A stretch of DNA of 64,000 nucleotides, taken from NCBI RefSeq assembly GCF_016055025.1, contig NZ_JAECVW010000003.1, one strand, 5' to 3'. Below are positions 52,302 through 61,583 of the stretch, one piece after another. The position numbers were made by a program, and so were the translations under genes. The notes beneath the pieces are model-generated. The model saw only the letters and a list, made by a program, of their open reading frames with translations, was not told the origin of the DNA and did not search any database. How positions within the stretch are numbered: position 1 is the first letter of the stretch; each line of letters opens with the position of its first letter. This DNA comes from Thermoactinomyces intermedius. GTDB lineage: Bacteria; Bacillota; Bacilli; Thermoactinomycetales; Thermoactinomycetaceae.

Positions 52302-55300
52302 AACCAAGTATGCCATTCGGTTTGTGACCGCTGCGAGCTTGTTTGACGGACACGATGCTTCGATCAATTTATTCCGCCGCTTGTTGCAACAGGCCGGAGT
52401 GGAAGTGATTCATCTCGGTCACAATCGGTCCGTGGATGAGATTGTGGAGGCCGCCATTCAGGAAGATGTGCAGGGGATCGCGGTTTCTTCGTATCAAGGC
52501 GGGCACATGGAATTTTTTAAATATATGATCGATTTGCTCAGAAAACGCGGCGCCGGCCATATTCAAGTGTTCGGCGGCGGGGGAGGCGTGATCGTTCCGC
52601 GGGAAATCAAGGAACTGGAAGAGTATGGCGTCCGGAAAATCTTTTCCCCGCAAGACGGGAGAAAGATGGGATTGGAAGGCATGATCCAAACCATGGTGGA
52701 GGCGACGGATTTCCCCACGGTTCGCGACATTTCCCGGGAAATGAGTCGTGCCAAGAAAGGGGATAAACAAGCGATTTCCCGCTTGATCACCTGGGTGGAG
52801 GATGATCCTGACCAGCGGGCAAGGCTGGGGGAACAGTTATCCAAAGAATTGCAGGGATTTGTTCCGGTCATCGGGATCACCGGGACGGGGGGAGCCGGGA
52901 AAAGTTCATTGACCGATGAATTGGTCCGGCGTTTTATCCATGACTTTGAAGACAAAAAAATTGCGATTTTGTCCGTCGACCCCTCCAAGCAAAAAACGGG
53001 AGGCGCGTTGTTGGGGGACCGGATCCGCATGAATTCCGTCCATCATCCCAGGGTTTACCTGCGAAGCTTGGCCACCCGGAAAACCCGGTCGGAATTAAGC
53101 GGCGGAATCAAAGAAGCGATTCAAATCTTGAAAGTGGCCGGATATGATCTGGTGATTGTCGAAACCAGCGGAATCGGGCAGGGAAATGCCGATGTGGTCG
53201 AAGTGAGCGACTTTTCCGTTTATGTGATGACATCGGAATTCGGTGCACCTTCCCAGCTGGAAAAAATTGAAATGCTGGATTATGCCGACATGGTGGCCAT
53301 CAACAAATTTGACCGGAAAGGATCGCAAGATGCCCTCAGAGACGTGAAAAAACAATACCGCCGCAATCATCAGTTGTTTGATGCCGATGATGAGGAAATT
53401 CCGGTTTATGGCACGATGGCTTCCCGGTTTAATGACCCCGGAACCAACCGGTTTTACCAGGAAATGATCCGGAAATTGAATGAAAAGTTTGATCTCGGTT
53501 GGGAATCCAAAATAAAAGCACCGGTTTCGGAAATGGATATCCATCACATCATCCCTCCGGAAAGAAGCCATTATTTACGGGAAATTGCGGCAACCGTCCG
53601 GAAATACCACCAAGAGACGGAAGCGCAGGCCAAACTGGCCACAAAACTTTATCAATTAAATGGAAGTCTTCAGTGTATGAAGGAAGAAGCCGCCGCGGAA
53701 GACAGCCTGACTGAACGCTTTAAAGAAACCATTCAAAAAATTGAGGAACGCCTCACCCCGGAGAACCGGAAGTTGCTGGATGAATGGGAAGCGTTGGCCG
53801 ATGCCTACCGGCAGGATCGATTCACCATCAAGGTGCGCAACAAGACAAAGGAGATTCCTCTTTATTCCAAAACGTTGGCCGGAAGCAAAATCCCCAAAGT
53901 GGCCTTGCCCCGGTTTGAGGATTGGGGAGAGCGTTTACGCTTTTTGCGCAAGGAAAACGTTCCGGGGAGATTCCCGTTTACGGCCGGTGTGTTCCCGTTT
54001 AAAAGAACGGATGAAGACCCGAAACGGCAGTTTGCGGGAGAAGGGACGCCTGAACGCACCAACCGGCGTTTTCACTACTTGTCAAAAAACGATCAGGCCA
54101 AGCGGTTGTCCACTGCTTTTGACAGTGTGACCCTTTACGGGGAAGATCCGGACGAACGCCCGGACATTTACGGAAAAGTGGGGGAATCCGGCGTCAGTGT
54201 CTGTACCTTGGAAGATATGAAAAGATTGTTTGAAGGCTTTGACCTTTGTGCTCCGAACACCAGTGTGTCCATGACGATCAACGGACCGGCCCCCATTCTT
54301 TTGGCCATGTATTTCAATACCGCGATTGAGCAACAGATGGAACAATTCCGCAAACGGGAAGGACGGGAGCCCACGGCTGAAGAGGCGGAGGAAATCAAGA
54401 ATGAGACACTGAAAAAGGTGCGTGGAACCGTTCAAGCGGATATCCTGAAAGAAGACCAGGGACAAAACACCTGCATTTTCTCCACCGATTTTGCATTGAA
54501 AATGATGGGGGACATCCAGGAGTACTTTATTGAAAAAGGCATCCGAAATTATTATTCGGTCAGCATCAGCGGTTATCACATTGCCGAAGCCGGCGCCAAT
54601 CCCATTACCCAGCTGGCTTTCACGCTCGCCAATGCCTTTACCTATGTGGAGTATTATTTGAGCCGCGGAATGAAAATTGATGAATTTGCCCCGAATCTTT
54701 CCTTCTTCTTCAGTAACGGATTGGATGCGGAGTATGCCGTGATCGGCCGGGTGGCGCGCCGGATTTGGGCCATTGTGATGAAGCATTTGTACGGAGCCAA
54801 TGAGCGGAGCCAGAAATTAAAGTATCATATTCAAACCTCGGGCCGTTCCCTGCATGCGCAAGAAATGGACTTTAATGACATCCGGACGACGTTGCAGGCA
54901 TTGATGGCCATTTATGACCAATGCAATTCGTTGCACACCAATGCTTATGATGAAGCGATCACCACACCGACCGAAGAATCGGTCCGCCGGGCCATGGCCA
55001 TTCAGTTGATCATCATGAAGGAACTGGGGCTTGCCAAAAATGAAAATCCTTTGCAAGGCTCCTTCATCATTGATGAACTGACTGATTTGGTGGAAGAGGC
55101 CGTCCTCTGCGAATTTGAGCGGATCAGTGACCGCGGGGGCGTGCTGGGAGCCATGGAAACCCAGTATCAACGGGGGAAAATTCAAGAGGAATCCTTGCTG
55201 TATGAAACGAAAAAACATTCCGGCGAGTTGCCGATCATCGGCGTGAATACCTTTGAAAACCCCAATCCCCCGGAAGATGTGGAAGTTCCGCTCAGCAGGG

Positions 55301-55518
55301 CCGCCAAAGAGGAAAAAGACCTGCAAATCCGCCGCCTTCGTGAGTTTCAGGAAAAACACCGGGAAGAGGCAAAAGTTGCGCTGGAGCGTTTGAAAAAAAC
55401 GGCCCGCGAAAACGGAAACATTTTTGCTGAGCTGATGGAAACCGTAAAAGTGGCAAGCTTGGGCCAAATCACCCGTGCTTTGTATGAGGTGGGCGGCCAG
55501 TACCGCCGGAATATGTAA
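52288..55518 (+). CDS. icmF: Fused isobutyryl-CoA mutase IcmF
   Basis: Adenosylcobalamin enzyme interconverting isobutyryl-CoA and n-butyryl-CoA. Order in 1076 aa: B12 domain (FDGHDASINLFRR with the cobalt-ligand His near residue 22, IHLGHNRS), MeaI-type GTPase (GTGGAGKSSL, SVDPSKQKTGGALLGDRIRM, NKFDRKGS), then the substrate barrel (APNTSVSMTINGPAPILL, CNSLHTNAYDEA). ATG at 52288 with GGAGG upstream. Links valine-derived isobutyryl-CoA to the butyrate route above. Confidence 0.94.
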   Translation: MQGIKTKYAIRFVTAASLFDGHDASINLFRRLLQQAGVEVIHLGHNRSVDEIVEAAIQEDVQGIAVSSYQGGHMEFFKYMIDLLRKRGAGHIQVFGGGGGVIVPREIKELEEYGVRKIFSPQDGRKMGLEGMIQTMVEATDFPTVRDISREMSRAKKGDKQAISRLITWVEDDPDQRARLGEQLSKELQGFVPVIGITGTGGAGKSSLTDELVRRFIHDFEDKKIAILSVDPSKQKTGGALLGDRIRMNSVHHPRVYLRSLATRKTRSELSGGIKEAIQILKVAGYDLVIVETSGIGQGNADVVEVSDFSVYVMTSEFGAPSQLEKIEMLDYADMVAINKFDRKGSQDALRDVKKQYRRNHQLFDADDEEIPVYGTMASRFNDPGTNRFYQEMIRKLNEKFDLGWESKIKAPVSEMDIHHIIPPERSHYLREIAATVRKYHQETEAQAKLATKLYQLNGSLQCMKEEAAAEDSLTERFKETIQKIEERLTPENRKLLDEWEALADAYRQDRFTIKVRNKTKEIPLYSKTLAGSKIPKVALPRFEDWGERLRFLRKENVPGRFPFTAGVFPFKRTDEDPKRQFAGEGTPERTNRRFHYLSKNDQAKRLSTAFDSVTLYGEDPDERPDIYGKVGESGVSVCTLEDMKRLFEGFDLCAPNTSVSMTINGPAPILLAMYFNTAIEQQMEQFRKREGREPTAEEAEEIKNETLKKVRGTVQADILKEDQGQNTCIFSTDFALKMMGDIQEYFIEKGIRNYYSVSISGYHIAEAGANPITQLAFTLANAFTYVEYYLSRGMKIDEFAPNLSFFFSNGLDAEYAVIGRVARRIWAIVMKHLYGANERSQKLKYHIQTSGRSLHAQEMDFNDIRTTLQALMAIYDQCNSLHTNAYDEAITTPTEESVRRAMAIQLIIMKELGLAKNENPLQGSFIIDELTDLVEEAVLCEFERISDRGGVLGAMETQYQRGKIQEESLLYETKKHSGELPIIGVNTFENPNPPEDVEVPLSRAAKEEKDLQIRRLREFQEKHREEAKVALERLKKTARENGNIFAELMETVKVASLGQITRALYEVGGQYRRNM

Positions 55519-55668
55519 AGGTTTTCACGCCTGGGATGGAGACGTTTGCCGCTCCATCTCTTTTTTGCGCCGGCCGGATTTGGATGTTTATGGTTGACTT
55601 CACCTGTTTTTTGGATAAAATAGTTGTACTAGAAACAGGATATACGGTCTTCACCTCTGGATGGAAGG

Positions 55669-56109
55669 ATGTGTCCGAATTTGAGTGACAATCTCGCTGT
55701 GGAAAGAGTGCGAGAGACTGCCATGGTTGACTTGGCTTACGACCTTTTGAAAAAAAAGGGAGAAGCAATGCTGTACCGGGATATCATGGACGAAGTTTCG
55801 AGCATGAAAGGGTTTACAAAGGAAGAAGCCGAGCATTACATCGCCCAGCTTTACACCGAAATCAACATTGACGGAAGGTTTGTCTGTGTCGGCCGCAATT
55901 TGTGGGGATTGAGGGAATGGTACCCGACGGACCAGGCGACGGATTCCGCGGTTGCAGCCAACGTCAAAGAAGACGACGAATATCATGACCTTGATGAAGA
56001 CCTGTTTGATGAGGAAGAAGAAGAGTTGGGCGAGATCGAAGATACAGAAGATGAATTTGCAATGGATGAGGAAGATAATGGATTTGACGACGGGGATGAA
56101 GTGATTTAG
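55669..56109 (+). CDS. rpoE: DNA-directed RNA polymerase delta subunit
   Basis: Gram-positive-specific polymerase subunit that aids recycling. A winged-helix HARE-HTH-like domain (about residues 12-85, NIDGRFVCVGRNLWGLREWYP) is followed by a very acidic tail rich in D and E to the end. 146 aa, shorter tail than Bacillus. The start is uncertain: ATG 55669 abuts GGAAGG, and TTG 55681 is an alternative. It precedes pyrG, the Bacillus order. Confidence 0.92.
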   Translation: MCPNLSDNLAVERVRETAMVDLAYDLLKKKGEAMLYRDIMDEVSSMKGFTKEEAEHYIAQLYTEINIDGRFVCVGRNLWGLREWYPTDQATDSAVAANVKEDDEYHDLDEDLFDEEEEELGEIEDTEDEFAMDEEDNGFDDGDEVI

Positions 56110-56113
56110 TTGC

Positions 56114-56207
56114 TTGACAATCGTCATTTCCTGCGATAAATTATTTTTTGGGCTCGTTATGAACGGAAATAAAAGAGCGCCCCTTGATTGGGGGCGCTCT
56201 TTTCTAT
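56114..56207 (+). promoter_or_regulatory. pyrG promoter and CTP-sensing attenuator leader
   Basis: TTGACA (56114-56119), 17 bp, TAAATT (56137-56142), then a predicted start at GGGCTC (56150-56155), followed by a 13-bp terminator hairpin (56171-56183 with 56191-56203) and a T tract. In Bacillus pyrG low CTP causes repeated G addition at GGGC, and the extra Gs form an antiterminator; both the GGGCTC start and a C-rich terminator arm (GCGCCCC) are present here. Confidence 0.8.
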
Positions 56208-56252
56208 TTTGCGAAAAGAAAGGGCATCCTTGTTTATAGGAGGAAGATAAAA

Positions 56253-57872
56253 ATGGCGAAATATATCTTTGTTACTGGTGGTGTGGTTTCTTCTCTGGGG
56301 AAAGGGATTACCGCATCTTCCCTGGGAAGATTGTTAAAAAACAGAGGACTGAAAATTACCATTCAAAAATTCGATCCTTATATCAACGTGGACCCGGGAA
56401 CCATGAGTCCTTACCAGCACGGCGAGGTGTTCGTCACGGACGACGGGGCGGAAACGGACTTGGATTTGGGCCACTATGAGCGATTTATCGATATTAATTT
56501 GACGAAAAACAGCAATGTGACGACGGGGAAAATTTATTCATCCGTCATTAACAAAGAACGCCGCGGGGATTACTTGGGGGGAACGGTTCAGGTTATCCCT
56601 CACATTACCAATGAAATCAAAGACCGGGTCTTCCGTGCGGCCCGCGAGACGGGCGCCGACGTGGTAATCACGGAGATCGGCGGTACTGTCGGCGACATCG
56701 AAAGCTTGCCTTTTTTGGAAGCCATCCGTCAAATCAAAAGCGATGTCGGCCGGGAACATGTCATGTATATTCACTGCACCCTGGTGCCGATGATGCGGGC
56801 CAGCGGCGAATTGAAAACGAAACCGACCCAGCACAGTGTGAAGGAACTGCGCAGTCTCGGCATTCAACCTGATGTGATCGTTTGCCGGACCGAATATCCT
56901 CTCTCGGAAGAACTGAAAAATAAAATCGCCTTATTCTGTGACATCGATCGTGAAGCGGTGATTGAAGTACGCGATGCCGAAACCCTTTATGAGGTCCCGC
57001 TGATGATCCAGGAGCAAGGACTGGATGAAATTGTGGTCAAGCGGTTGGGCTTGAAATGCGGACCGGCGGAAATGTCCGAATGGTTGGAGCTGGTCAACAA
57101 AGTGAAAAACCTGACCCATCAGACACGCATTGCCATCGTCGGAAAATACGTGGCTTTGCATGATGCTTACATGAGCGTGGTTGAAGCATTGCGTCATGCC
57201 GGCTTTGACCGGGATACGGAGATTGACATCAAATGGGTCAATTCGGAAGACGTGTCCGATTCCAATGTCCATGTTCTTCTCGGGGATGTGGACGGTATTC
57301 TGGTTCCGGGCGGATTTGGCGACCGCGGAATTGAAGGAAAAATCTCGGCCATCCGGTACGCAAGGGAACAGCGGATTCCTTTCCTCGGCATTTGTTTGGG
57401 CATGCAGATGGTTTGCGTGGAAGGCGCCCGGAACATCCTGAAACTGGAAGGGGCCCACAGCGCGGAATTTGATGCATCGACGCCGCATCCGATTATTGAT
57501 TTATTGCCGGAACAAAAGACAATCGAAGAAAAAGGCGGCACCATGCGCCGTGGCTTGTATCCGTGCAAGTTGGTTCCCGACAGCCTCGCGCATCAGGCAT
57601 ACGGATCGGATTTGGTGTATGAACGCCATCGCCATCGTTATGAATTCAACAATGAATACCGGAAAGCGTTGGAGGAAGTGGGATACGTGTTCTCGGGAAC
57701 TTCCCCGGACGGCAGACTGGTCGAGATTGTGGAGTACAAAGATCATCCGTGGTTTGTGGCTGCTCAGTTCCATCCGGAATTTGTATCACGTCCGACGCGG
57801 CCGCAACCGTTGTTCCGTGAATTTGTAAAAGCGGCGCTTCAAATGCATTTAAAACCGCAAGTGGAAGTTTGA
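56253..57872 (+). CDS. pyrG: CTP synthase
   Basis: Glutamine-dependent amination of UTP to CTP. Synthase domain opens KYIFVTGGVVSSLGKGITA with the P-loop; glutaminase domain has the nucleophile Cys in FLGICLGMQM and the His-Glu pair in AAQFHPEF. 539 aa, full length. ATG at 56253 has AGGAGGA upstream. Regulated by the attenuator leader; ends in a strong terminator. Confidence 0.98.
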   Translation: MAKYIFVTGGVVSSLGKGITASSLGRLLKNRGLKITIQKFDPYINVDPGTMSPYQHGEVFVTDDGAETDLDLGHYERFIDINLTKNSNVTTGKIYSSVINKERRGDYLGGTVQVIPHITNEIKDRVFRAARETGADVVITEIGGTVGDIESLPFLEAIRQIKSDVGREHVMYIHCTLVPMMRASGELKTKPTQHSVKELRSLGIQPDVIVCRTEYPLSEELKNKIALFCDIDREAVIEVRDAETLYEVPLMIQEQGLDEIVVKRLGLKCGPAEMSEWLELVNKVKNLTHQTRIAIVGKYVALHDAYMSVVEALRHAGFDRDTEIDIKWVNSEDVSDSNVHVLLGDVDGILVPGGFGDRGIEGKISAIRYAREQRIPFLGICLGMQMVCVEGARNILKLEGAHSAEFDASTPHPIIDLLPEQKTIEEKGGTMRRGLYPCKLVPDSLAHQAYGSDLVYERHRHRYEFNNEYRKALEEVGYVFSGTSPDGRLVEIVEYKDHPWFVAAQFHPEFVSRPTRPQPLFREFVKAALQMHLKPQVEV

Positions 57873-57880
57873 GGCGAAAA

Positions 57881-57909
57881 ACCCGGCTCTGAAACCAGCC
57901 GGGTCTTTT
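57881..57909 (+). terminator. Intrinsic terminator after pyrG
   Basis: ACCCGGCT (57881-57888), 8-base loop, AGCCGGGT (57897-57904), then CTTTTCTT. Confidence 0.75.
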
Positions 57910-57989
57910 CTTGCACAGGGATTCGCAAACATTGATTATTTTCTGTATAATGAAAATAATCAGATCAAAAGTGCGGGGGTGCTTCCGGA

Positions 57990-58295
57990 TTGAAGACACA
58001 ACTGCAAAACGAAGTGAAGCCGGTCAGGCAGAAAAGTGATACCGCTTTCAAACATGTGGTTTCTTTTTTATTCATGATTGCCTTGACGGCCGTTTCGTTT
58101 CTGGCCGTGATCAATCAATGGTTCAGTTTGCAGGGAACGCTCTTTGTGATCGTTTTTTTGGCGGCCGTTCAAGTGATTTTGCAGCTTTATATTTTCATGC
58201 ATCTCGATCAAAAAGGGTACGGGATGATGAGGATTTTCATCTTTTTTGGCCTGTTGTGCGGAACGGTTTGTGCCGTGGGGATTCTTCTCATGTAA
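57990..58295 (+). CDS. Cytochrome c oxidase subunit IV-like membrane protein
   Basis: A 101-aa protein with three membrane helices (about residues 22-44, 50-72, 80-101) and the motif LQLYIFMHLDQKG typical of subunit IV (CtaF/CyoD/QoxD type). Subunits I-III are not near, so this is an orphan copy. TTG at 57990 follows GGGGGTG. Its function in oxidase assembly is inferred from family only. Confidence 0.8.
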   Translation: MKTQLQNEVKPVRQKSDTAFKHVVSFLFMIALTAVSFLAVINQWFSLQGTLFVIVFLAAVQVILQLYIFMHLDQKGYGMMRIFIFFGLLCGTVCAVGILLM

Positions 58296-58343
58296 CGGGG
58301 AAGGCGTGTTCATCAAATGGTTAAAAAAGGATTGGATTCAGCG

Positions 58344-58371
58344 TTGTATTCGCTTTGCAGGCTGGTATAAT
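58344..58371 (+). promoter_or_regulatory. Promoter with extended -10 upstream of the GNAT gene
   Basis: TTGTAT (58344-58349), 16 bp, TATAAT (58366-58371) with TGG in front (extended -10). The start would be near 58378, only about 7 bases before a terminator hairpin. Confidence 0.65.
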
Positions 58372-58384
58372 TTTGTGATGTTTG

Positions 58385-58414
58385 GAGCTGTCATGTGATA
58401 TGACAGCTCTTTTT
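58385..58414 (+). terminator. Promoter-proximal terminator before the GNAT gene
   Basis: A perfect 10-bp GAGCTGTCAT/ATGACAGCTC stem (58385-58394, 58400-58409) with a 5-base loop and T run. It begins within about 10 bases of the predicted start site, so transcripts would be ~37 nt unless read-through occurs. Confidence 0.75.
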
Positions 58415-58477
58415 ATTTTCGGGGACTTTTATTATCGGTTCTTTTTGCGCAAATTAGAGACAACGGGAGGGACAGGA

Positions 58478-58981
58478 ATGGAATTTGCAAAAGCCGCACC
58501 ATCACAAACAGATAAAGTTTTCCAAGTGTACAAAGAAGCCACCAAAATCATGAATGCCAACAATATCTATCAGTGGTCTGAAAATTATCCGGGCCGGGAG
58601 GACATTGAAAAGGATATCCAAAGCGGAAATTTATATGTGCTCACAAGCGAAGGGGATATCGTTGCTTGCGTTGTGTTGGATCAACATCAGGAGCCGGAAT
58701 ATGAGCAAATTCCGTGGGAAGATTCATCCGGCCGGTTTTTGGTTGTTCACCGGCTTTGTGTGAACCCGAAGTACCAAGGAAAAGGAATTTCACGCACTTT
58801 GCTGGCCGAAATCGAACGATTTGCCAAAAAAGAAGGGTATGCCAGCATCCGGCTGGATACCCAGATGATCAATGAAAAAGCCATGTATTTGTATGAATCT
58901 TGCGGCTATAAAAAAAGAGGCAAATTTTATTTTCCCCGTCATGATGAGCCGTACATGGCTTTTGAAAAACGGGTGACTTAG
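58478..58981 (+). CDS. GNAT-family acetyltransferase
   Basis: A 167-aa N-acetyltransferase: motif A is VHRLCVNPKYQGKGISRTLL, with the acetyl-CoA pyrophosphate loop Q/R-x-x-G-x-G/A variant QGKGIS, and a C-terminal LYESCGYKKRGKFYF. The acceptor is unknown; small-molecule or peptide N-acetylation is typical of the class. ATG at 58478 with GGGAGG upstream; the frame open to 58382 passes through a terminator. Confidence 0.85.
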   Translation: MEFAKAAPSQTDKVFQVYKEATKIMNANNIYQWSENYPGREDIEKDIQSGNLYVLTSEGDIVACVVLDQHQEPEYEQIPWEDSSGRFLVVHRLCVNPKYQGKGISRTLLAEIERFAKKEGYASIRLDTQMINEKAMYLYESCGYKKRGKFYFPRHDEPYMAFEKRVT

Positions 58982-58990
58982 GAACAAGCA

Positions 58991-59021
58991 GCAGGTTTCA
59001 CGAGGTGGAACCTGCTTTTTT
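58991..59021 (+). terminator. Intrinsic terminator after the GNAT gene
   Basis: An 11-bp stem with one G-T pair (58991-59001, 59005-59015), 3-base loop, six T; lies against the convergent panE-like gene. Confidence 0.75.
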
Positions 59022-59946
59022 ATTGACGGGATTTTTCAAGTTCTTGCTGATAAATCGACAACTTGCTGTAAATCGCTTTGATGAGCGGCAAACGGGCATC
59101 TTCGGGTGCCATTTTGAGCAAGGCCCCGTGGAAATGGTCGGATTCCACCGGTTTTCCTTTTTCCATGTCCCTCAACATGGAAGATTTCATGCTTGGGGAA
59201 AGGGATTCCATGTTGTGAAGGATTTTTCCGGCCAGAGAGGTCGGGATTTCCGGTTCTTGATGACGGGCAACCGAGACAATCTCCTCCAGCAGCTGATGGT
59301 ACATTTCTTTCCCGTAAGGTGCGGAAAGGATCGGACCGATGCTGCTGTTCATCAGGCAGGTCATTCCGCTCATGGCGCTGATGAAAATATATTTTTGCCA
59401 CATTTCAATCCGGATTTTTTGGCTGTACCTCGCGTCAAAACCGGCACCGTCAAACAACGCCTGGATGTCAAGGATCCGTTGGGTCACATCTCCGTTTAAT
59501 TCGCCGTAAACGATTTCATGTTGCGGGCTGTATTGTTCAATCTCCCCTTGGGCATTCAAAGTGGATTCAATAAAGCATAATCCGCCCAAAATTTTTTCCG
59601 CCCCGAATTCATTTTGTAACTGCTGAATGTGAACGATTCCGTTTAACAGGGGAAGAATGGTGGAGTTTTCCCCGACATACGGCTTTATATCATTGATCGT
59701 CTCCGTTAAGTGATAAGCTTTGACCGAGAGGATGATCAGATCAAAAGCGGGGACCGGTTGCCCGACGGTCAGGGTTTTCACTTTTAATTTGGCATTGCCG
59801 TTGACGCTTTTGATCATCAACCCGTTCTGCTCCAATTGTTCTTGTCTTTTCTTCCGCACCAGGAAGGTGACATCTTCTCCTTTTTCGACCAGCCTTCCTC
59901 CGAAGTATCCGCCTACCGCACCGGCACCAACCATCAAAACGCGCAT
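59020..59946 (-). CDS. panE: 2-dehydropantoate 2-reductase family protein
   Basis: NADPH-dependent reductase of the PanE/ApbA family, which makes pantoate for coenzyme A. N-terminal Rossmann MRVLMVGAGAVGGYFGGRL, central ILSVKAYHL, and the substrate helix KYIFISAMSGMTCLMNSSIG with the family Lys. 308 aa. ATG at 59946 has AAAGGAGG upstream. The family includes paralogues with other substrates, so the exact ketoacid is uncertain. Confidence 0.85.
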   Translation of the reverse strand: MRVLMVGAGAVGGYFGGRLVEKGEDVTFLVRKKRQEQLEQNGLMIKSVNGNAKLKVKTLTVGQPVPAFDLIILSVKAYHLTETINDIKPYVGENSTILPLLNGIVHIQQLQNEFGAEKILGGLCFIESTLNAQGEIEQYSPQHEIVYGELNGDVTQRILDIQALFDGAGFDARYSQKIRIEMWQKYIFISAMSGMTCLMNSSIGPILSAPYGKEMYHQLLEEIVSVARHQEPEIPTSLAGKILHNMESLSPSMKSSMLRDMEKGKPVESDHFHGALLKMAPEDARLPLIKAIYSKLSIYQQELEKSRQ

Positions 59947-59995
59947 CGTATTCCTCCTTTTACCAGACAAGGATCCTCTTGTACAGTTATTGTAT

Positions 59996-60026
59996 CAAAG
60001 GTCCGGGTGAGGAACCCAGACCTTTG
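59996..60026 (-). terminator. Hairpin between the PIG-L gene and panE
   Basis: On the minus strand a 13-bp stem with one T-G pair and a 5-base loop lies just past the PIG-L stop. The 3' side lacks a clear T run, so it may be a weak terminator. Confidence 0.45.
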
Positions 60027-60034
60027 TCTGCCGA

Positions 60035-60940
60035 TTAATAATGATATGTATTTTGGGCATTTTTCATTAATTGGAGAAACTGGCTTTTGACACTGTGATA
60101 GCCGATTTGGTACCATCCGTTTTTCGGATCCCACTTGCCGTATATTTGGACGGCACTTTTAATTTTCTTTAAATCCTGCGGAACCAACAGTTTCATTGTA
60201 TATTCTTTTTGGGAAGGTTTGTATTTTGTGAATCGTGTTTTGTAAATGGAAAGAAAATATAATGTTTTTTCGCCCTGGATTTTGCCTTCTTCCTCAAATT
60301 CGCTCAAGACTTTACCCAGCATCCTGTGATCCGGATGGTAATCATCGATGCTCATTGTCCGGAATTGGGCGTCCGGAAAACGTTGCAAAAGCTCGTCCAT
60401 GATGTCGCGAATCTCTTGTTCCTGTTCTTCAAACCGGTCGTTTTCAAGATCGTAAACATGGACGTGATCATCAGAAATCCCCAAAAGTTTGGCCGACTCT
60501 TTGAATTCCCGGACCCGGGCTTTTCCCACATCGTCCACGGTGAGATACAGATCCTGGTAGTGTTCTTTTTCCGGGTCATGATACCGCTTGTGCAGAGGGC
60601 AATAAACCGGCGTTTTAAAGAGGAAGGGCTCTTGGTCGGAGTCTTTGAAACCGTTGATCAAAAAGCGTGCGCGGGAGTGGCCGCCGGGACTCATCAATAC
60701 CAGATGCACATCATAGCGCAGGCGGATGTGATTGACGATGTCGACGCCCATGGACAACAATTCATCATCGGCATGAGGGACCAAATACACCACTTGCGGC
60801 TGGTGTGACAGGTCGGATCCGTCCCCGCTTAACGCATGCAGTTCCTGATCCTCCAAGGCGGATACATGCTGAAAAATGAAAAAAGCGGAGAATATAAGAA
60901 CGGCCAGCCCGGTGATGATGGGAAACCATTTCCGTTTCAT
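60035..60940 (-). CDS. PIG-L family deacetylase, membrane-anchored
   Basis: LmbE-like zinc-dependent N-deacetylase. One N-terminal membrane helix (about residues 7-25) exports the domain; the zinc/catalytic motif is VYLVPHADDELLSMGVD and a second ligand lies in SIDDYHPDHRMLG. 301 aa. ATG at 60940 fits AGGTG upstream; GTG 60952 is an alternative. The substrate may be a cell-wall or exported amino sugar (inference). Confidence 0.85.
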   Translation of the reverse strand: MKRKWFPIITGLAVLIFSAFFIFQHVSALEDQELHALSGDGSDLSHQPQVVYLVPHADDELLSMGVDIVNHIRLRYDVHLVLMSPGGHSRARFLINGFKDSDQEPFLFKTPVYCPLHKRYHDPEKEHYQDLYLTVDDVGKARVREFKESAKLLGISDDHVHVYDLENDRFEEQEQEIRDIMDELLQRFPDAQFRTMSIDDYHPDHRMLGKVLSEFEEEGKIQGEKTLYFLSIYKTRFTKYKPSQKEYTMKLLVPQDLKKIKSAVQIYGKWDPKNGWYQIGYHSVKSQFLQLMKNAQNTYHY

Positions 60941-61197
60941 GAATGTCTGCACCTACTTTGTCCATATAAAACTCTTTTGCGATGAATTTATTATACGATG
61001 AAAAGAGTCCCTCTTTTATAAGCTCATTTTAAAATTTCAAGGCATTTTCGGGGGAGGGGGGTGCCGCATTTTTCGCCAAGAAGCAGGAAATAAGTGAAGG
61101 AATCGATAAATATTAGTCATAAATCCCTTTTGATGTCCGAAGATGCAAAATGGAAGCGGGGTTTGCAGGGAACGGATCTGAGAGGAGGCAAGGTGAT

Positions 61198-61560
61198 ATG
61201 GATAAAAAAATACTTGTGGTGGATGATCAATACGGAATCCGGCTTTTGCTTCAGGAAGTGTTCTCCAAGGAAAATGTACATATTTTTCAGGCTTCCAACG
61301 GAAAACAGGCACTCGAAATCATACAAGCGGAAAAGCCGGACCTCATATTATTGGATATGAAGATGCCGGGGATGGATGGTTTGGAACTGTTAAGGCGTTT
61401 GCGGAAGTTTAACACCGAATCGAAGGTGATTATGATGACGGCTTACGGGGAACTGGATATGGTTGCCGAGGCCAGCCGTCTCGGGGCGCTCACCCATTTT
61501 ACCAAGCCGTTTGACATTGAAGAGCTGCGCACGGAAGTGTTAAAGCAACTGGCATCATAA
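61198..61560 (+). CDS. spo0F: Sporulation phosphorelay response regulator Spo0F
   Basis: Single-domain receiver that passes phosphate from sporulation kinases to Spo0B. DKKILVVDDQYGIRLLLQEVF, phospho-acceptor Asp in LILLDMKMPGMDG, Thr in VIMMTAYGELDMV and Lys in HFTKPFDIEEL match Bacillus Spo0F closely; 120 aa. It lies upstream of fbaA as in Bacillus, but kal and kce are inserted between. kal follows after 23 bp, so cotranscription is likely. No clear sigma-H promoter was found upstream. Confidence 0.95.
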   Translation: MDKKILVVDDQYGIRLLLQEVFSKENVHIFQASNGKQALEIIQAEKPDLILLDMKMPGMDGLELLRRLRKFNTESKVIMMTAYGELDMVAEASRLGALTHFTKPFDIEELRTEVLKQLAS

Positions 61561-61583
61561 TGAGAATAAAGGGGATCAGCAGG

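Noticed and set aside
61080..61110. Sigma-H promoter before spo0F
   Set aside because: AGGAAAT and GAAT are both present but only 8 bp apart, far short of the ~14 bp needed.
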